From Aquimarina sp. RZ0 (GTDB lineage: Bacteria > Bacteroidota > Bacteroidia > Flavobacteriales > Flavobacteriaceae), in assembly GCF_008370685.1 (NCBI RefSeq), contig NZ_VTZU01000021.1:1-64000 (forward strand): a DNA stretch of 64,000 nucleotides. The letters are read 5' to 3'. The notes beneath the pieces were generated by a model that saw only the letters and a list, made by a program, of their open reading frames with translations, did not search any database and had not been told where the DNA came from. This document shows positions 8,123 through 15,834 of the stretch, one piece after another. Within the stretch, counting starts at the first letter, position 1, and each line of letters begins with the position of its first letter. Position numbers and translations under genes: made by a program.

Positions 8123-10015
8123 ATGAATACCCCGATCCAACTATTACAGCAAAATTGGAATTATAATACCTTTAAACCTTTACAGGAAGAAATAATAACT
8201 TCTGTAATAGAAGGTAATGATACCTTTGCATTACTTCCTACGGGTGGTGGAAAATCTATTTGTTTCCAGATTCCTGCACTTGTAAAAGAAGGAATTTGTA
8301 TTGTTATTTCTCCGCTTATTGCACTTATGCAAGATCAGGTTCTCGGTTTGCAACAAAAAGGTATCAAAGCCATTGCATTATCCAGCGGAATCAAATATTC
8401 AGAACTGGATGCGCTATTAGATAATTGTATCTATGGCAATTATAAATTTCTATACCTTTCACCTGAACGCCTCCAGCAGGATTTAGTAAAAGAGCGGCTA
8501 AAAAAGATGAATATTAATCTCATTGCCGTGGATGAAGCTCACTGTATTTCTCAATGGGGAAATGATTTTAGACCATCCTACAGAAAAATTAAGATACTGC
8601 GAAAACTAAAACCTGCAGTTCCGATAATAGCCTTGACTGCTTCGGCAACAACGGATGTTGTAGATGATATTATAACTGAATTAGATCTTTTTCAACCCAA
8701 AGTATGCAGACAATCTTTCTCAAGAGATAATCTTGGGTATATAGTTTATTATACTTCTGATAAAAATTATAAAATACTACAAATACTTAAAAAGTATACA
8801 GGAAGCGCTATAATTTATGTACGAAATAGAAAATCCGCAGTAGAAATCAGTGATTTTCTAAATTCGAACGGTCATGCTGCTACCTATTATCATGGCGGTG
8901 TCGACACCAAGGAGAAAACAAAAAGATTTCAACTATGGCTTCAGGATGATGCCAGAATTATGGTAGCAACCAATGCTTTTGGGATGGGAATTGATAAACC
9001 TAATGTAAGAACTGTAATACATTTTAATATTCCCGAAAGTATTGAAAGTTACTTTCAGGAAGCTGGAAGAGCTGGAAGAGATGGTAAAAAGGCTTATGCT
9101 TTCTTGATAAAAAATGAAAATGATATTCTTAGAGTAAAAAATCAATTTATCAAAGTCTTACCAGATGTTGATTTTGTGAAACTAGTCTATAGAAAACTGA
9201 GCAACTTCTTTAGGATATCATACGGAGAAGGAGAACAGACTATACATGGTTTTAATTTTAATCATTTTTGCAAAACCTATGAATTTAATACCCTGCTTAC
9301 TTACAACGCTTTACAATTTCTAGATAGATGCAGTATTATTAGCTTTGCGCAAAGGTTTACCAAAAAAAGCAGCATTCATATCACTACTACGGGAAACCAA
9401 CTTTTGAGATATTTAGAAGAGAATCCACAATATGAAAATATCACCAAAGCAATATTACGTACATATGGAGGTATTTTTGATGAAGAAGTGCCAGTAAACC
9501 TATCCTTGATTGCTTCAAGAGTACAATCTCATGAATATGAGGTGATTGAGGTATTAAAAAAATTACAGGATCTGGACTTATTACAATTCAATCATACACT
9601 TACAGATGCAGAAATCATTTTTTTGGTCCCCAGAGAAGATGACCATACTATAAATAGAGTAAAACCAGATATTAAGGAACAACGATCATCAAAAGTAAAA
9701 AAGGTAGAAGCTATTATTAATTTTGTCCAAAATGACGTTATTTGTAGAAGCAAACAACTACTTACCTATTTTGGAGAAAAAAACACGCAGGATTGTGGAA
9801 TCTGCGATGTATGCAATTCCAAGAATCATACAATAGGAAATACCAATAAAATAAGCAAAGAGATTATAAGATTATTACAAGAAAACCACTTATCATCCAG
9901 AAATATTATATCACAACTGGCATATCCAGAAGATATCGTATTAACTGTATTACGCGAGTTAAATGAACATAAAGTCATAAAGATCAATCAAAATAACAAA
10001 TATCAACTAGTCTAA
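8123..10015 (+). CDS. recQ: RecQ family ATP-dependent DNA helicase
   Basis: A 3'-to-5' DNA helicase of about 630 residues that acts in recombination and replication-fork repair. Visible motifs are Walker A (PTGGGKS, Lys about 45), DEAH (VDEAHCISQWGNDFRPSY, about 138), and motif VI (QEAGRAGRDGKKA). A zinc-type Cys set (CRSKQLLTYFGE then CGICDVC) sits near residues 542-565, much closer to the C-terminus than in E. coli RecQ. No HRDC domain is evident. I chose ATG at 8123 over the adjacent TTG at 8120. fmt follows 7 bp downstream and the NadR-like gene precedes immediately. Confidence 0.93.
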   Translation: MNTPIQLLQQNWNYNTFKPLQEEIITSVIEGNDTFALLPTGGGKSICFQIPALVKEGICIVISPLIALMQDQVLGLQQKGIKAIALSSGIKYSELDALLDNCIYGNYKFLYLSPERLQQDLVKERLKKMNINLIAVDEAHCISQWGNDFRPSYRKIKILRKLKPAVPIIALTASATTDVVDDIITELDLFQPKVCRQSFSRDNLGYIVYYTSDKNYKILQILKKYTGSAIIYVRNRKSAVEISDFLNSNGHAATYYHGGVDTKEKTKRFQLWLQDDARIMVATNAFGMGIDKPNVRTVIHFNIPESIESYFQEAGRAGRDGKKAYAFLIKNENDILRVKNQFIKVLPDVDFVKLVYRKLSNFFRISYGEGEQTIHGFNFNHFCKTYEFNTLLTYNALQFLDRCSIISFAQRFTKKSSIHITTTGNQLLRYLEENPQYENITKAILRTYGGIFDEEVPVNLSLIASRVQSHEYEVIEVLKKLQDLDLLQFNHTLTDAEIIFLVPREDDHTINRVKPDIKEQRSSKVKKVEAIINFVQNDVICRSKQLLTYFGEKNTQDCGICDVCNSKNHTIGNTNKISKEIIRLLQENHLSSRNIISQLAYPEDIVLTVLRELNEHKVIKINQNNKYQLV

Positions 10016-10022
10016 AATATCA

Positions 10023-10970
10023 ATGAGAGATTTACGAATCCTTTTTATGGGTACTCCTGATTTTGCAGTAGAAACCCTAAAAACAATTATAAAACACAAT
10101 TATAAAGTGGTTGGTGTTATTACGGCCCCGGATAGACCTGCAGGCAGAGGTAGAAAACTAAAAGCCTCTGCAGTAAAGGAATATGCTTTATCACAAAATC
10201 TAAACATCCTACAACCCACTAATCTAAAAGATGAAAGCTTTATTGATGAACTAAAAGTATTGGATGCAAATCTAAATGTAGTTGTTGCTTTCAGAATGTT
10301 ACCAAAGGTAGTATGGAATATGCCGGTATATGGTACTTTTAATTTACACGCATCATTACTACCTGATTATAGAGGGGCGGCTCCAATAAATTGGGCGATT
10401 ATTAATGGAGAAAAAAAATCAGGTATTACAACTTTTTTTATTGATGAAAAAATAGATACTGGTCATATCATTATGCAAAAAGAAGTTATGATCGGCAAAG
10501 ATGAAACTGCCGGCAGTCTTCATGACAAATTAATGGTCGATGGCGGAGAATTGGTTGTTGAGACTATTAAAATGATACAAGATGACAACGTTCTTACTAA
10601 GGCGCAACCCAAAGATGGTGAATTAAAAACCGCATATAAGTTACATCGCGATAATACTAAGATCAATTGGAATGATGATCTACAAACCATTCATAATTTA
10701 ATAAGAGGTTTAAGTCCTTATCCAGCAGCTTGGTGTCTTCTTTATAATAAAGGAGAAGAAGTTTCTATAAAAATTTATGAATCTAAAATAGAAGACTCCA
10801 TTCATAATTTTACTATCGGAAAAATTATTGTTGAAGATACTGAAATTAAAGTAGTGGGAAAAAACGGATACATTATTATAAATAAAATTCAGCTTCCCGG
10901 AAAAAAAGCTATGGATTCTAAATCCCTATTAAATGGTTACACCTTTTTTAAAGAGGCAAAAATGGGCTGA
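10023..10970 (+). CDS. fmt: Methionyl-tRNA formyltransferase
   Basis: This enzyme formylates the amino group of methionyl-tRNA(fMet) using 10-formyltetrahydrofolate, preparing it for initiation. The 315-residue length is standard. The N-terminal LRILFMGTPDFAVETL, the catalytic-region FNLHASLLPDYRGAAPINWAI and the following TGHIIMQ segment are diagnostic. The C-terminal OB-fold-like domain contains LIRGLSPYPAAW. The gene is last in the ATPase-recQ-fmt operon, 7 bp after recQ. Its stop codon lies in the loop of a short GGGC-TGA-GCCC hairpin, followed by a second palindrome at 10979-10994. Confidence 0.96.
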   Translation: MRDLRILFMGTPDFAVETLKTIIKHNYKVVGVITAPDRPAGRGRKLKASAVKEYALSQNLNILQPTNLKDESFIDELKVLDANLNVVVAFRMLPKVVWNMPVYGTFNLHASLLPDYRGAAPINWAIINGEKKSGITTFFIDEKIDTGHIIMQKEVMIGKDETAGSLHDKLMVDGGELVVETIKMIQDDNVLTKAQPKDGELKTAYKLHRDNTKINWNDDLQTIHNLIRGLSPYPAAWCLLYNKGEEVSIKIYESKIEDSIHNFTIGKIIVEDTEIKVVGKNGYIIINKIQLPGKKAMDSKSLLNGYTFFKEAKMG

Positions 10971-11072
10971 GCCCACGCTATTACTAGAGTAATAAAATTC
11001 ATATAAAACGTAGTTCTTTATTAACAATAGCCTTGAGTTATCAACAAAACCCCGTATTTACTGGGCTAATCC

Positions 11073-11102
11073 TTGCATGAATCATAAATCCGTATAAATT
11101 TG
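11073..11102 (+). promoter_or_regulatory. Bacteroidota-type promoter of the HU gene
   Basis: A TTG at 11073-11075 is followed after exactly 19 bases by TAAATTTG at 11095-11102. This matches the group's sigma-A consensus TTG-N19-21-TAnnTTTG. The HU start codon lies 55 bases downstream, leaving an AT-rich leader without a Shine-Dalgarno sequence. Confidence 0.75.
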
Positions 11103-11156
11103 TAGAGCGTTTAACAAAAATTTGGTATAACCAACAATTAATTTAAAAACAGAATT

Positions 11157-11429
11157 ATGAACAAAACAGAATTAATCGATGCAATGGCAGCTGATGCTGG
11201 AATTACAAAAGCAGCAGCAAAAAAAGCTTTAGAATCTTTTTTAGGCAATGTTGAAGGTTCTCTTAAAAAAGGTGGCCGTGTTTCTTTAGTTGGATTTGGA
11301 TCTTGGTCAGTTTCTCAAAGAGCTGCTCGAGAAGGTAGAAACCCTCAGACAGGAAAAACTATCAAGATCGCTGCAAAAAATGTTGTGAAGTTCAAGGCTG
11401 GTGCAGATTTATCGAGTTCAGTTAACTAA
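11157..11429 (+). CDS. HU family DNA-binding protein
   Basis: A 90-residue histone-like protein that bends DNA and compacts the nucleoid. It begins MNKTELIDAMAADAGITKAAAKKAL and carries the signature VSLVGFGSWSVSQRAAREGRNPQTGKTI followed by VVKFKAGADL, covering the dimer core and the beta-arm that enters the minor groove. Codon use looks optimised, as expected for an abundant protein. It is monocistronic: a strong consensus promoter lies upstream and an intrinsic terminator follows at once. Confidence 0.97.
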   Translation: MNKTELIDAMAADAGITKAAAKKALESFLGNVEGSLKKGGRVSLVGFGSWSVSQRAAREGRNPQTGKTIKIAAKNVVKFKAGADLSSSVN

Positions 11430-11449
11430 TAAAATTAGTTTTTGATATT

Positions 11450-11481
11450 ATAGAAGCTCTCTATTTTTAGAGGGCTTTTTT
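11450..11481 (+). terminator. Rho-independent terminator after the HU gene
   Basis: A GCTCTCT/AGAGGGC-type stem with a short T-rich loop is followed by seven T residues, starting about 20 bases after the HU stop codon. Confidence 0.85.
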
Positions 11482-11561
11482 TATGAATATCCTACAAAAA
11501 TTGTATATCTACTTTGATTATTAGAAATAATTATTTAGTTTTAATATAAACTAAACCATCC

Positions 11562-12122
11562 ATGATATCATTACAACCTGCAAAAGGACATCTACTTATT
11601 GCTGAACCATCTATTATTGGAGATGTTTCTTTCAATCGATCGGTTGTACTGCTAGCGGATCATAGTGATCAAGGATCCATTGGTTTTATTATGAATAAGC
11701 CACTGGATTATATTATTTCTGATTTAGTTCCGGATATAGAAGCTGAATTTAAAATTTATAATGGAGGTCCGGTAGAGCAGGATAATCTTTATTTTATTCA
11801 TAAAATACCTCATTTAATTCCTAATAGTGTAGAAATTTCCTGTGGTATTTATTGGGGAGGAGATTTTTCTATTGTATCAGATCTAATTGCAAAGGATAAG
11901 ATCACTCCAAATGAAATTAGGTTTTTTCTAGGATATTCAGGTTGGGATGCCGAACAACTTAATCAAGAGCTTGAAGCAAATTCCTGGGTAATTGTAGAGA
12001 ATACCTATAAAAAAAATATTATAGGTAAATCTTATAATACCTTTTGGAAAGAAAAAATGATTGAATTAGGAGGAGATTATCTGCTTTGGTCAAATGCTCC
12101 AGAAGATCCTAGTTATAACTAA
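11562..12122 (+). CDS. YqgE/AlgH family protein
   Basis: A 186-residue cytosolic protein of the UPF0301/AlgH family. Family features seen are the start LQPAKGHLLIAEPSI, then FNRSVVLLADHSDQGSIGFIMNKPL, and VRFFLGYSGWDAEQLNQEL (here IRFF). The biochemical role of the family is not settled. It is separate from the HU unit, being placed after that gene's terminator, and converges with the class IV aminotransferase gene with only 9 bp between stop codons. Confidence 0.92.
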   Translation: MISLQPAKGHLLIAEPSIIGDVSFNRSVVLLADHSDQGSIGFIMNKPLDYIISDLVPDIEAEFKIYNGGPVEQDNLYFIHKIPHLIPNSVEISCGIYWGGDFSIVSDLIAKDKITPNEIRFFLGYSGWDAEQLNQELEANSWVIVENTYKKNIIGKSYNTFWKEKMIELGGDYLLWSNAPEDPSYN

Positions 12123-12131
12123 CCTAAGCTC

Positions 12132-12977
12132 CTATCCCATTCTTATTTTAGCATTCAATATGCCTAGTAATTTTCTTGTGACTGTAGATTGATATTCTTT
12201 TTTTCTAAACTTAGTAACCGGTTGCAATCCTATTATCACATTGGTGACAAATATTTCATCTGCTTTTTGTAACTCAAAAGGAGAAATAGATGATTCTTCT
12301 ATCTCATATCCGGTTAGTCCTTCTAAAATTCTGATCAATTGAGTTCTTAGAATTCCTTTTAAACAACCATCAGAAATCGGTGGTGTTTTTATTTTATTTC
12401 CTTTTACCAAAAAAATATTTCCATTTAGTGCTTCGACTACGTTTTTATGAGTGTTTAGCAAAAAACTATTTTGAAAACCATTTTCTTTTGCGAAAATCCC
12501 TCCTAAAATATTAACCAATCTATTATTTGATTTTAATGTAGAAAGAAGGTCTTTGGCAACATAATGATCTTTAAACAATGTCATTTCATATACAGTATCA
12601 GAAATACTATAAAATGGAGTTGTTAATGAGGCTAAAGAAATGCAGTAATCGATTTCATTTTGTAATGGAGTGTATAAACCTCCATCTTTTCTATGCACCA
12701 TTATCTTGATTCGTACTGATGAATTCAGAAAATCATTTTCTTTAATAAGGCGTAAAATCTCCTCTTGCAAAAATTCAGGAGTGAAACTCATAGGAATCTC
12801 CATTCGTAAGATTCTCATAGAGGCCATTAATCTAAAATAATGATCTTCCCAAAAGAGAATAACTCCTGCATTAACTCGTATTGTTTCAAATAAAGCATCA
12901 CCATACGTAAATCCACGATTGGTGACAGACAGGGTAGCTTGATTATCAGCTACCATATTTCCGTTAATATTAATCAT
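12132..12977 (-). CDS. Class IV PLP-dependent aminotransferase (PabC/BCAT-like)
   Basis: A 281-residue fold-type IV PLP enzyme. The N-terminus has NRGFTYGDALFETIRV, typical of the family; the catalytic Lys is probably in STLKSNNRLVNIL, and the C-terminal VTNVIIGLQPVTKF is where family members bind substrate. It could be aminodeoxychorismate lyase (folate branch) or a branched-chain or D-amino-acid transaminase, which sequence alone cannot separate. The start codon at 12977 fits the family alignment, yet a GC-rich hairpin with a run of T's ends right at it, leaving no normal leader (see findings). The START-like gene lies upstream in the same direction. Confidence 0.85.
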   Translation of the reverse strand: MININGNMVADNQATLSVTNRGFTYGDALFETIRVNAGVILFWEDHYFRLMASMRILRMEIPMSFTPEFLQEEILRLIKENDFLNSSVRIKIMVHRKDGGLYTPLQNEIDYCISLASLTTPFYSISDTVYEMTLFKDHYVAKDLLSTLKSNNRLVNILGGIFAKENGFQNSFLLNTHKNVVEALNGNIFLVKGNKIKTPPISDGCLKGILRTQLIRILEGLTGYEIEESSISPFELQKADEIFVTNVIIGLQPVTKFRKKEYQSTVTRKLLGILNAKIRMG

Positions 12978-13016
12978 AAAAAAAAGCCCCTATTACCAAT
13001 GATCATTGGGCGGGGC
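12978..13016 (-). terminator. Terminator-like hairpin abutting an aminotransferase start codon
   Basis: On the minus strand GCCCC (13016-13012) pairs with GGGGC (12990-12986). Between them lies the perfect palindrome CCAATGATCATTGG (12996-13009), and eight T's follow directly (12985-12978). It probably ends the START-like transcript. Because the T-run touches the next gene's ATG, it may also act as an attenuator. Confidence 0.75.
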
Positions 13017-13042
13017 AAATATACATTATAAAAGAGTAAGAA

Positions 13043-13432
13043 TTAAGCGGAACCTAATACATGTTTTAAGTTACTGATCATATTTTCCCATAGCATTTTA
13101 CTTTCCTCCATCTCATCATCATCAGAAAAATCTGTAACCATTAATGAAACATCTTTAGTGATTTCATCAACCTGAATACGCATCTCAAAAAAATAATCCG
13201 TACCATCGTCATCATCTATCCATCTAAATTTAATTCTTTCCCCACTTTTTTTACTTAAAAGCTTTGCTTCTTCTTCACTATCATCCCATATAAATGTAAA
13301 CAATTCTCCCCTAGAGTTAACATTATCAGAAAACCATTCTGAAAGACCAGAAGGCGTTGAAATGTATTGATATAATAACTGTGGAGAAGATTGTATTACA
13401 AATTCAAGTTCGTATTTTATTTTTTCAGACAT
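13043..13432 (-). CDS. START-like domain-containing protein
   Basis: A 129-residue acidic protein of the Bet v1/SRPBCC fold, like START-like proteins common in Bacteroidota and related to AHSA1. It has YELEFVIQSSPQLLYQYISTPSGLSEWFSDNV at the N-terminus, then FRWIDDDDGTDYFFEMRI and a terminal helix MLWENMISNLKHVLGS. Such domains bind hydrophobic ligands; no ligand can be named. It has no signal peptide. The gene is followed by a strong hairpin terminator before the aminotransferase gene. Confidence 0.85.
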   Translation of the reverse strand: MSEKIKYELEFVIQSSPQLLYQYISTPSGLSEWFSDNVNSRGELFTFIWDDSEEEAKLLSKKSGERIKFRWIDDDDGTDYFFEMRIQVDEITKDVSLMVTDFSDDDEMEESKMLWENMISNLKHVLGSA

Positions 13433-13515
13433 ATTGCAAAATTGTTAGTAAGCCAATATATAGATTAATTATTTACTTTAAAAGTATTTGAAAAAAATTA
13501 ATTCTACTTTATTGT

Positions 13516-13545
13516 TTGCTACAATGTATTTTGTTTTTATATTTG
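13516..13545 (+). promoter_or_regulatory. Bacteroidota-type promoter of the tRNA-Met gene
   Basis: TTG at 13516-13518 and TATATTTG at 13538-13545 are separated by 19 bases, matching the group's consensus. The tRNA begins 31 bases after the -7 box. Confidence 0.75.
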
Positions 13546-13576
13546 CACCCGAATTAAAATGATGTAGCATCTATTT

Positions 13577-13650
13577 GGCGAGGTAGCTCAGCTGGTTAGA
13601 GCGTTGGATTCATAACCCAGAGGTCGGGGGATCGTGCCCCCCTCTCGCTA
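13577..13650 (+). tRNA. tRNA-Met (anticodon CAT)
   Basis: The sequence folds as a cloverleaf: acceptor GGCGAGG with TCTCGCT (two G-U pairs), D stem GCTC/GAGC, anticodon loop TTCATAA with CAT at 13611-13613, T stem GGGGG/CCCCC, discriminator A at 13650. No CCA is encoded. The G-U first pair and lack of three G-C pairs in the anticodon stem argue against initiator tRNA. An elongator Met tRNA is most likely; a lysidine-modified Ile tRNA cannot be excluded. Confidence 0.93.
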
Positions 13651-13661
13651 CATTAATTCAA

Positions 13662-13697
13662 AAAAAGCTGACTTATACTGGTCAGCTTTTTTATTTT
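13662..13697 (+). terminator. Terminator of the tRNA-Met gene
   Basis: AAAAAGCTGAC and GTCAGCTTTTTT arms flank a short loop just downstream of the tRNA, with a run of T's on the right side. Confidence 0.85.
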
Positions 13698-13740
13698 AAA
13701 CTTGTAATACCAATTTGAACGGATCAATTTTTATGTACTA

Positions 13741-13837
13741 GTAAACTACCTCGGGGCAGGCCCACGAGGCATTTATTGAAAAAAACATTTTGATTTCGAG
13801 GCAGGCTTCGGAGCATTTAAATCTCGATTATCGAGTA
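13741..13837 (+). repeat. Five-copy structured intergenic repeat, copy 1
   Basis: A roughly 97-bp unit, TAAACTACCTCGGGG to CTCGATTATCGAG, found five times in this window. It holds three short hairpins: CCTCG-GGG with CCC-A-CGAGG, CGAGG with CTTCG, and CTCGATTATCGAG. This copy is bounded by TAATACCA (about 13705) and TGGTATTA (about 13881), which may mark outer ends of the element. Confidence 0.85.
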
Positions 13838-13847
13838 AAAACGGAAA

Positions 13848-14429
13848 AGAGCAAATCTTAGGGGTAATTTTTTATCAGGATGGTATTAGTTTCAGAAAAC
13901 ATATAATCAGTTAAGATACTTACTAGCTGTTTAAAACAATGCTCTATTTAATTGATTGAACAATCATTCTCCAAAATATGTAAGATATCTAACTTTTTTA
14001 TATATAAATCCTTACTATTATTGTATACCCAACTTAAAAATATAACATTTTGAAGAATTTTTACTCCAGCGAACTTCTATTATCGCATATTACAATCTTT
14101 CTCCAATTAATTAACCTCTTATTACTCATCATAGTTCTTATTTTCATAACAAATCTTAAGAAAAAATTGCGAACCTTTATTACCTGAAAAATATTATAGC
14201 AAGCAACCATTGCTTATTTTACATACTTATTTTATCTAGTAAGAACTTATTACTCATTTAATTTTTTGATGATTTATCTTAAAATGTTTTACTACAGTGT
14301 ATACTCTACATGCTGTTATCACTATTAGCACACCACTTTGAAAAACATTTTGAGTTATGCTTAATTATACAATTAACCATTGTTAAGAGTCCATATCAGT
14401 CAGTGATAAAATTAGTACCAATCTTAATC
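13848..14429. other. AT-rich intergenic region
   Basis: Nearly 600 bases of AT-rich DNA lie between the tRNA/repeat block and the MITE copy. No convincing gene, tRNA or terminator was seen. Confidence 0.5.
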
Positions 14430-14432
14430 TTA

Positions 14433-14593
14433 TACGATTTACGGGTGAGAATTTCGTAAAAATAGTGGCAAGGATTTTTCGCTAGATTGATGAATCAAAT
14501 TAAAGAATAGCCATAGCTATTGTTTAATTTTATGAAGAAAATATAGTAGAAAAAGAATGTCATTAGATGCGGAATTTTTATTCGTAAATCGTA
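14433..14593 (+). mobile_element. 161-bp MITE, copy 1
   Basis: Perfect 11-bp terminal inverted repeats (TACGATTTACG at 14433-14443; complement at 14583-14593) are flanked by a TTA duplication at 14430-14432 and 14594-14596. The interior holds small palindromes (TTGATGAATCAA and AATAGCCATAGCTATT) and no transposase frame. A second copy of exactly the same length at 21829-21989 differs at four positions by my reading. The right end is only 31 bp from the start of the next gene. Confidence 0.88.
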
Positions 14594-14624
14594 TTAAAAC
14601 CTAAATATAATTACACGAAAAATT

Positions 14625-15752
14625 ATGAAAACACAAACTACTTTATTAATACTAATAATTGCTACCATTTGCAGTTATGGGCAATCACAGGACGAAATCC
14701 CAAAAGACATTTATGAATCTACATCTATGAGAAAATCACCATCATTGATGTCAAGAGGAGATGATATATTTCTACTGGACATAAATAGAAATAAACGTGT
14801 ACAAGATAATAGTCAATCTAAACATCATAATATCTTATCCAATAAGATGATATCAAATCAACTTGAACAATCATTTGATGTAGTGACTAATTTACGCAGA
14901 AATCTAAGATCTAACCCTTCTTTAGCTGTCGGTACGGATCATATTCTTTTTACATATCGAGAAGGTTTTTCTATTTATGACAAAAAAGGGAATGATCTTT
15001 TGGGGGCTCTTTCTTTAAGGAATATCTTTAATTCTCGTATAAGATTGGACTATATCACAGTAAGTCATGATCATGCTTCTGATCGATGGGTGCTCACACG
15101 TATTGGGCGTTTCAACACTCTGGAAGTTGCTATATCTGAAGGTTCTAATCCCATTACAAGTGAGTGGACAATCTATGTTTTTAATGGATTTGACTTCAAT
15201 GTTCGTCTTTCTGTCTGGAGTGATGCCTATTATGTAACTGCAAAGAATGGATCTAGCTCCAATAATTTATATGCATTAGATAGGGATGCGATGCTTGCAG
15301 GAGAACCTAGCGTGACTATTATCCGTTTTGAGCTACCAGGCGCCAATCAAGCATCGGGAAGAGTTCTTAACCCACAGGCGTTTAATGTAAGTAGTGAGCA
15401 AATGCCTGCAAAGGGTAATGCGCCAATCGTATATATGCAAGATGAAGAAACCTTTCTTAATACCACTCGCGATCATTTAAAAATATGGACTGTAAATGTA
15501 GATTTTGATACTCCAGCGGATTCCAGGATATCACAGCCCTCAGAACTTGATACGACACCGTTTACAGCGATCTTTAATAGTGGTCTAGGGCAACTGGCTC
15601 AACCCAACGGAGGAGATAAAATTGATACTCAGGATGCAGCTATTATGAATCAAGCACAGTTCAGAAAATTTGACACCTATAATTCTGCTGTGTTCAATTT
15701 TACTATAAATACAGGTATTAGGAAGACAACGTGCAAGTGTACGCTGGTATGA
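14625..15752 (+). CDS. N-terminal part of a frameshifted T9SS-secreted protein
   Basis: A 375-residue frame with a signal peptide (MKTQTTLLILIIATICSYGQS) and a long beta-rich region (SNPSLAVGTDHILFTYREGFSIYD onward) resembling propeller-like domains of flavobacterial secreted proteins. It breaks off in FNFTINTGIRKTTCKCTLV. The natural continuation RASVRWYELRQSGDGQPW is present in the next frame, open from 15709, so this and the segment up to 17541 were one gene of about 970 codons. A one-base insertion (or two-base deletion) between 15709 and 15752 separates them. It is either a real pseudogene, a programmed shift or a sequencing error. The MITE lies immediately upstream. Confidence 0.75.
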   Translation: MKTQTTLLILIIATICSYGQSQDEIPKDIYESTSMRKSPSLMSRGDDIFLLDINRNKRVQDNSQSKHHNILSNKMISNQLEQSFDVVTNLRRNLRSNPSLAVGTDHILFTYREGFSIYDKKGNDLLGALSLRNIFNSRIRLDYITVSHDHASDRWVLTRIGRFNTLEVAISEGSNPITSEWTIYVFNGFDFNVRLSVWSDAYYVTAKNGSSSNNLYALDRDAMLAGEPSVTIIRFELPGANQASGRVLNPQAFNVSSEQMPAKGNAPIVYMQDEETFLNTTRDHLKIWTVNVDFDTPADSRISQPSELDTTPFTAIFNSGLGQLAQPNGGDKIDTQDAAIMNQAQFRKFDTYNSAVFNFTINTGIRKTTCKCTLV

Positions 15753-15834
15753 ACTGCGACAAAGTGGAGATGGTCAGCCCTGGTCCATTTACCAGGAAGG
15801 TACCTATAATTCTCCAGATGATAAGCATGCCTGG

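Noticed and set aside
13577..13650. Initiator tRNA or Ile-CAT tRNA identity
   Set aside because: The initiator hallmarks (unpaired first base, three G-C pairs in the anticodon stem) are absent. Ile-CAT cannot be excluded but elongator Met is the simpler call.
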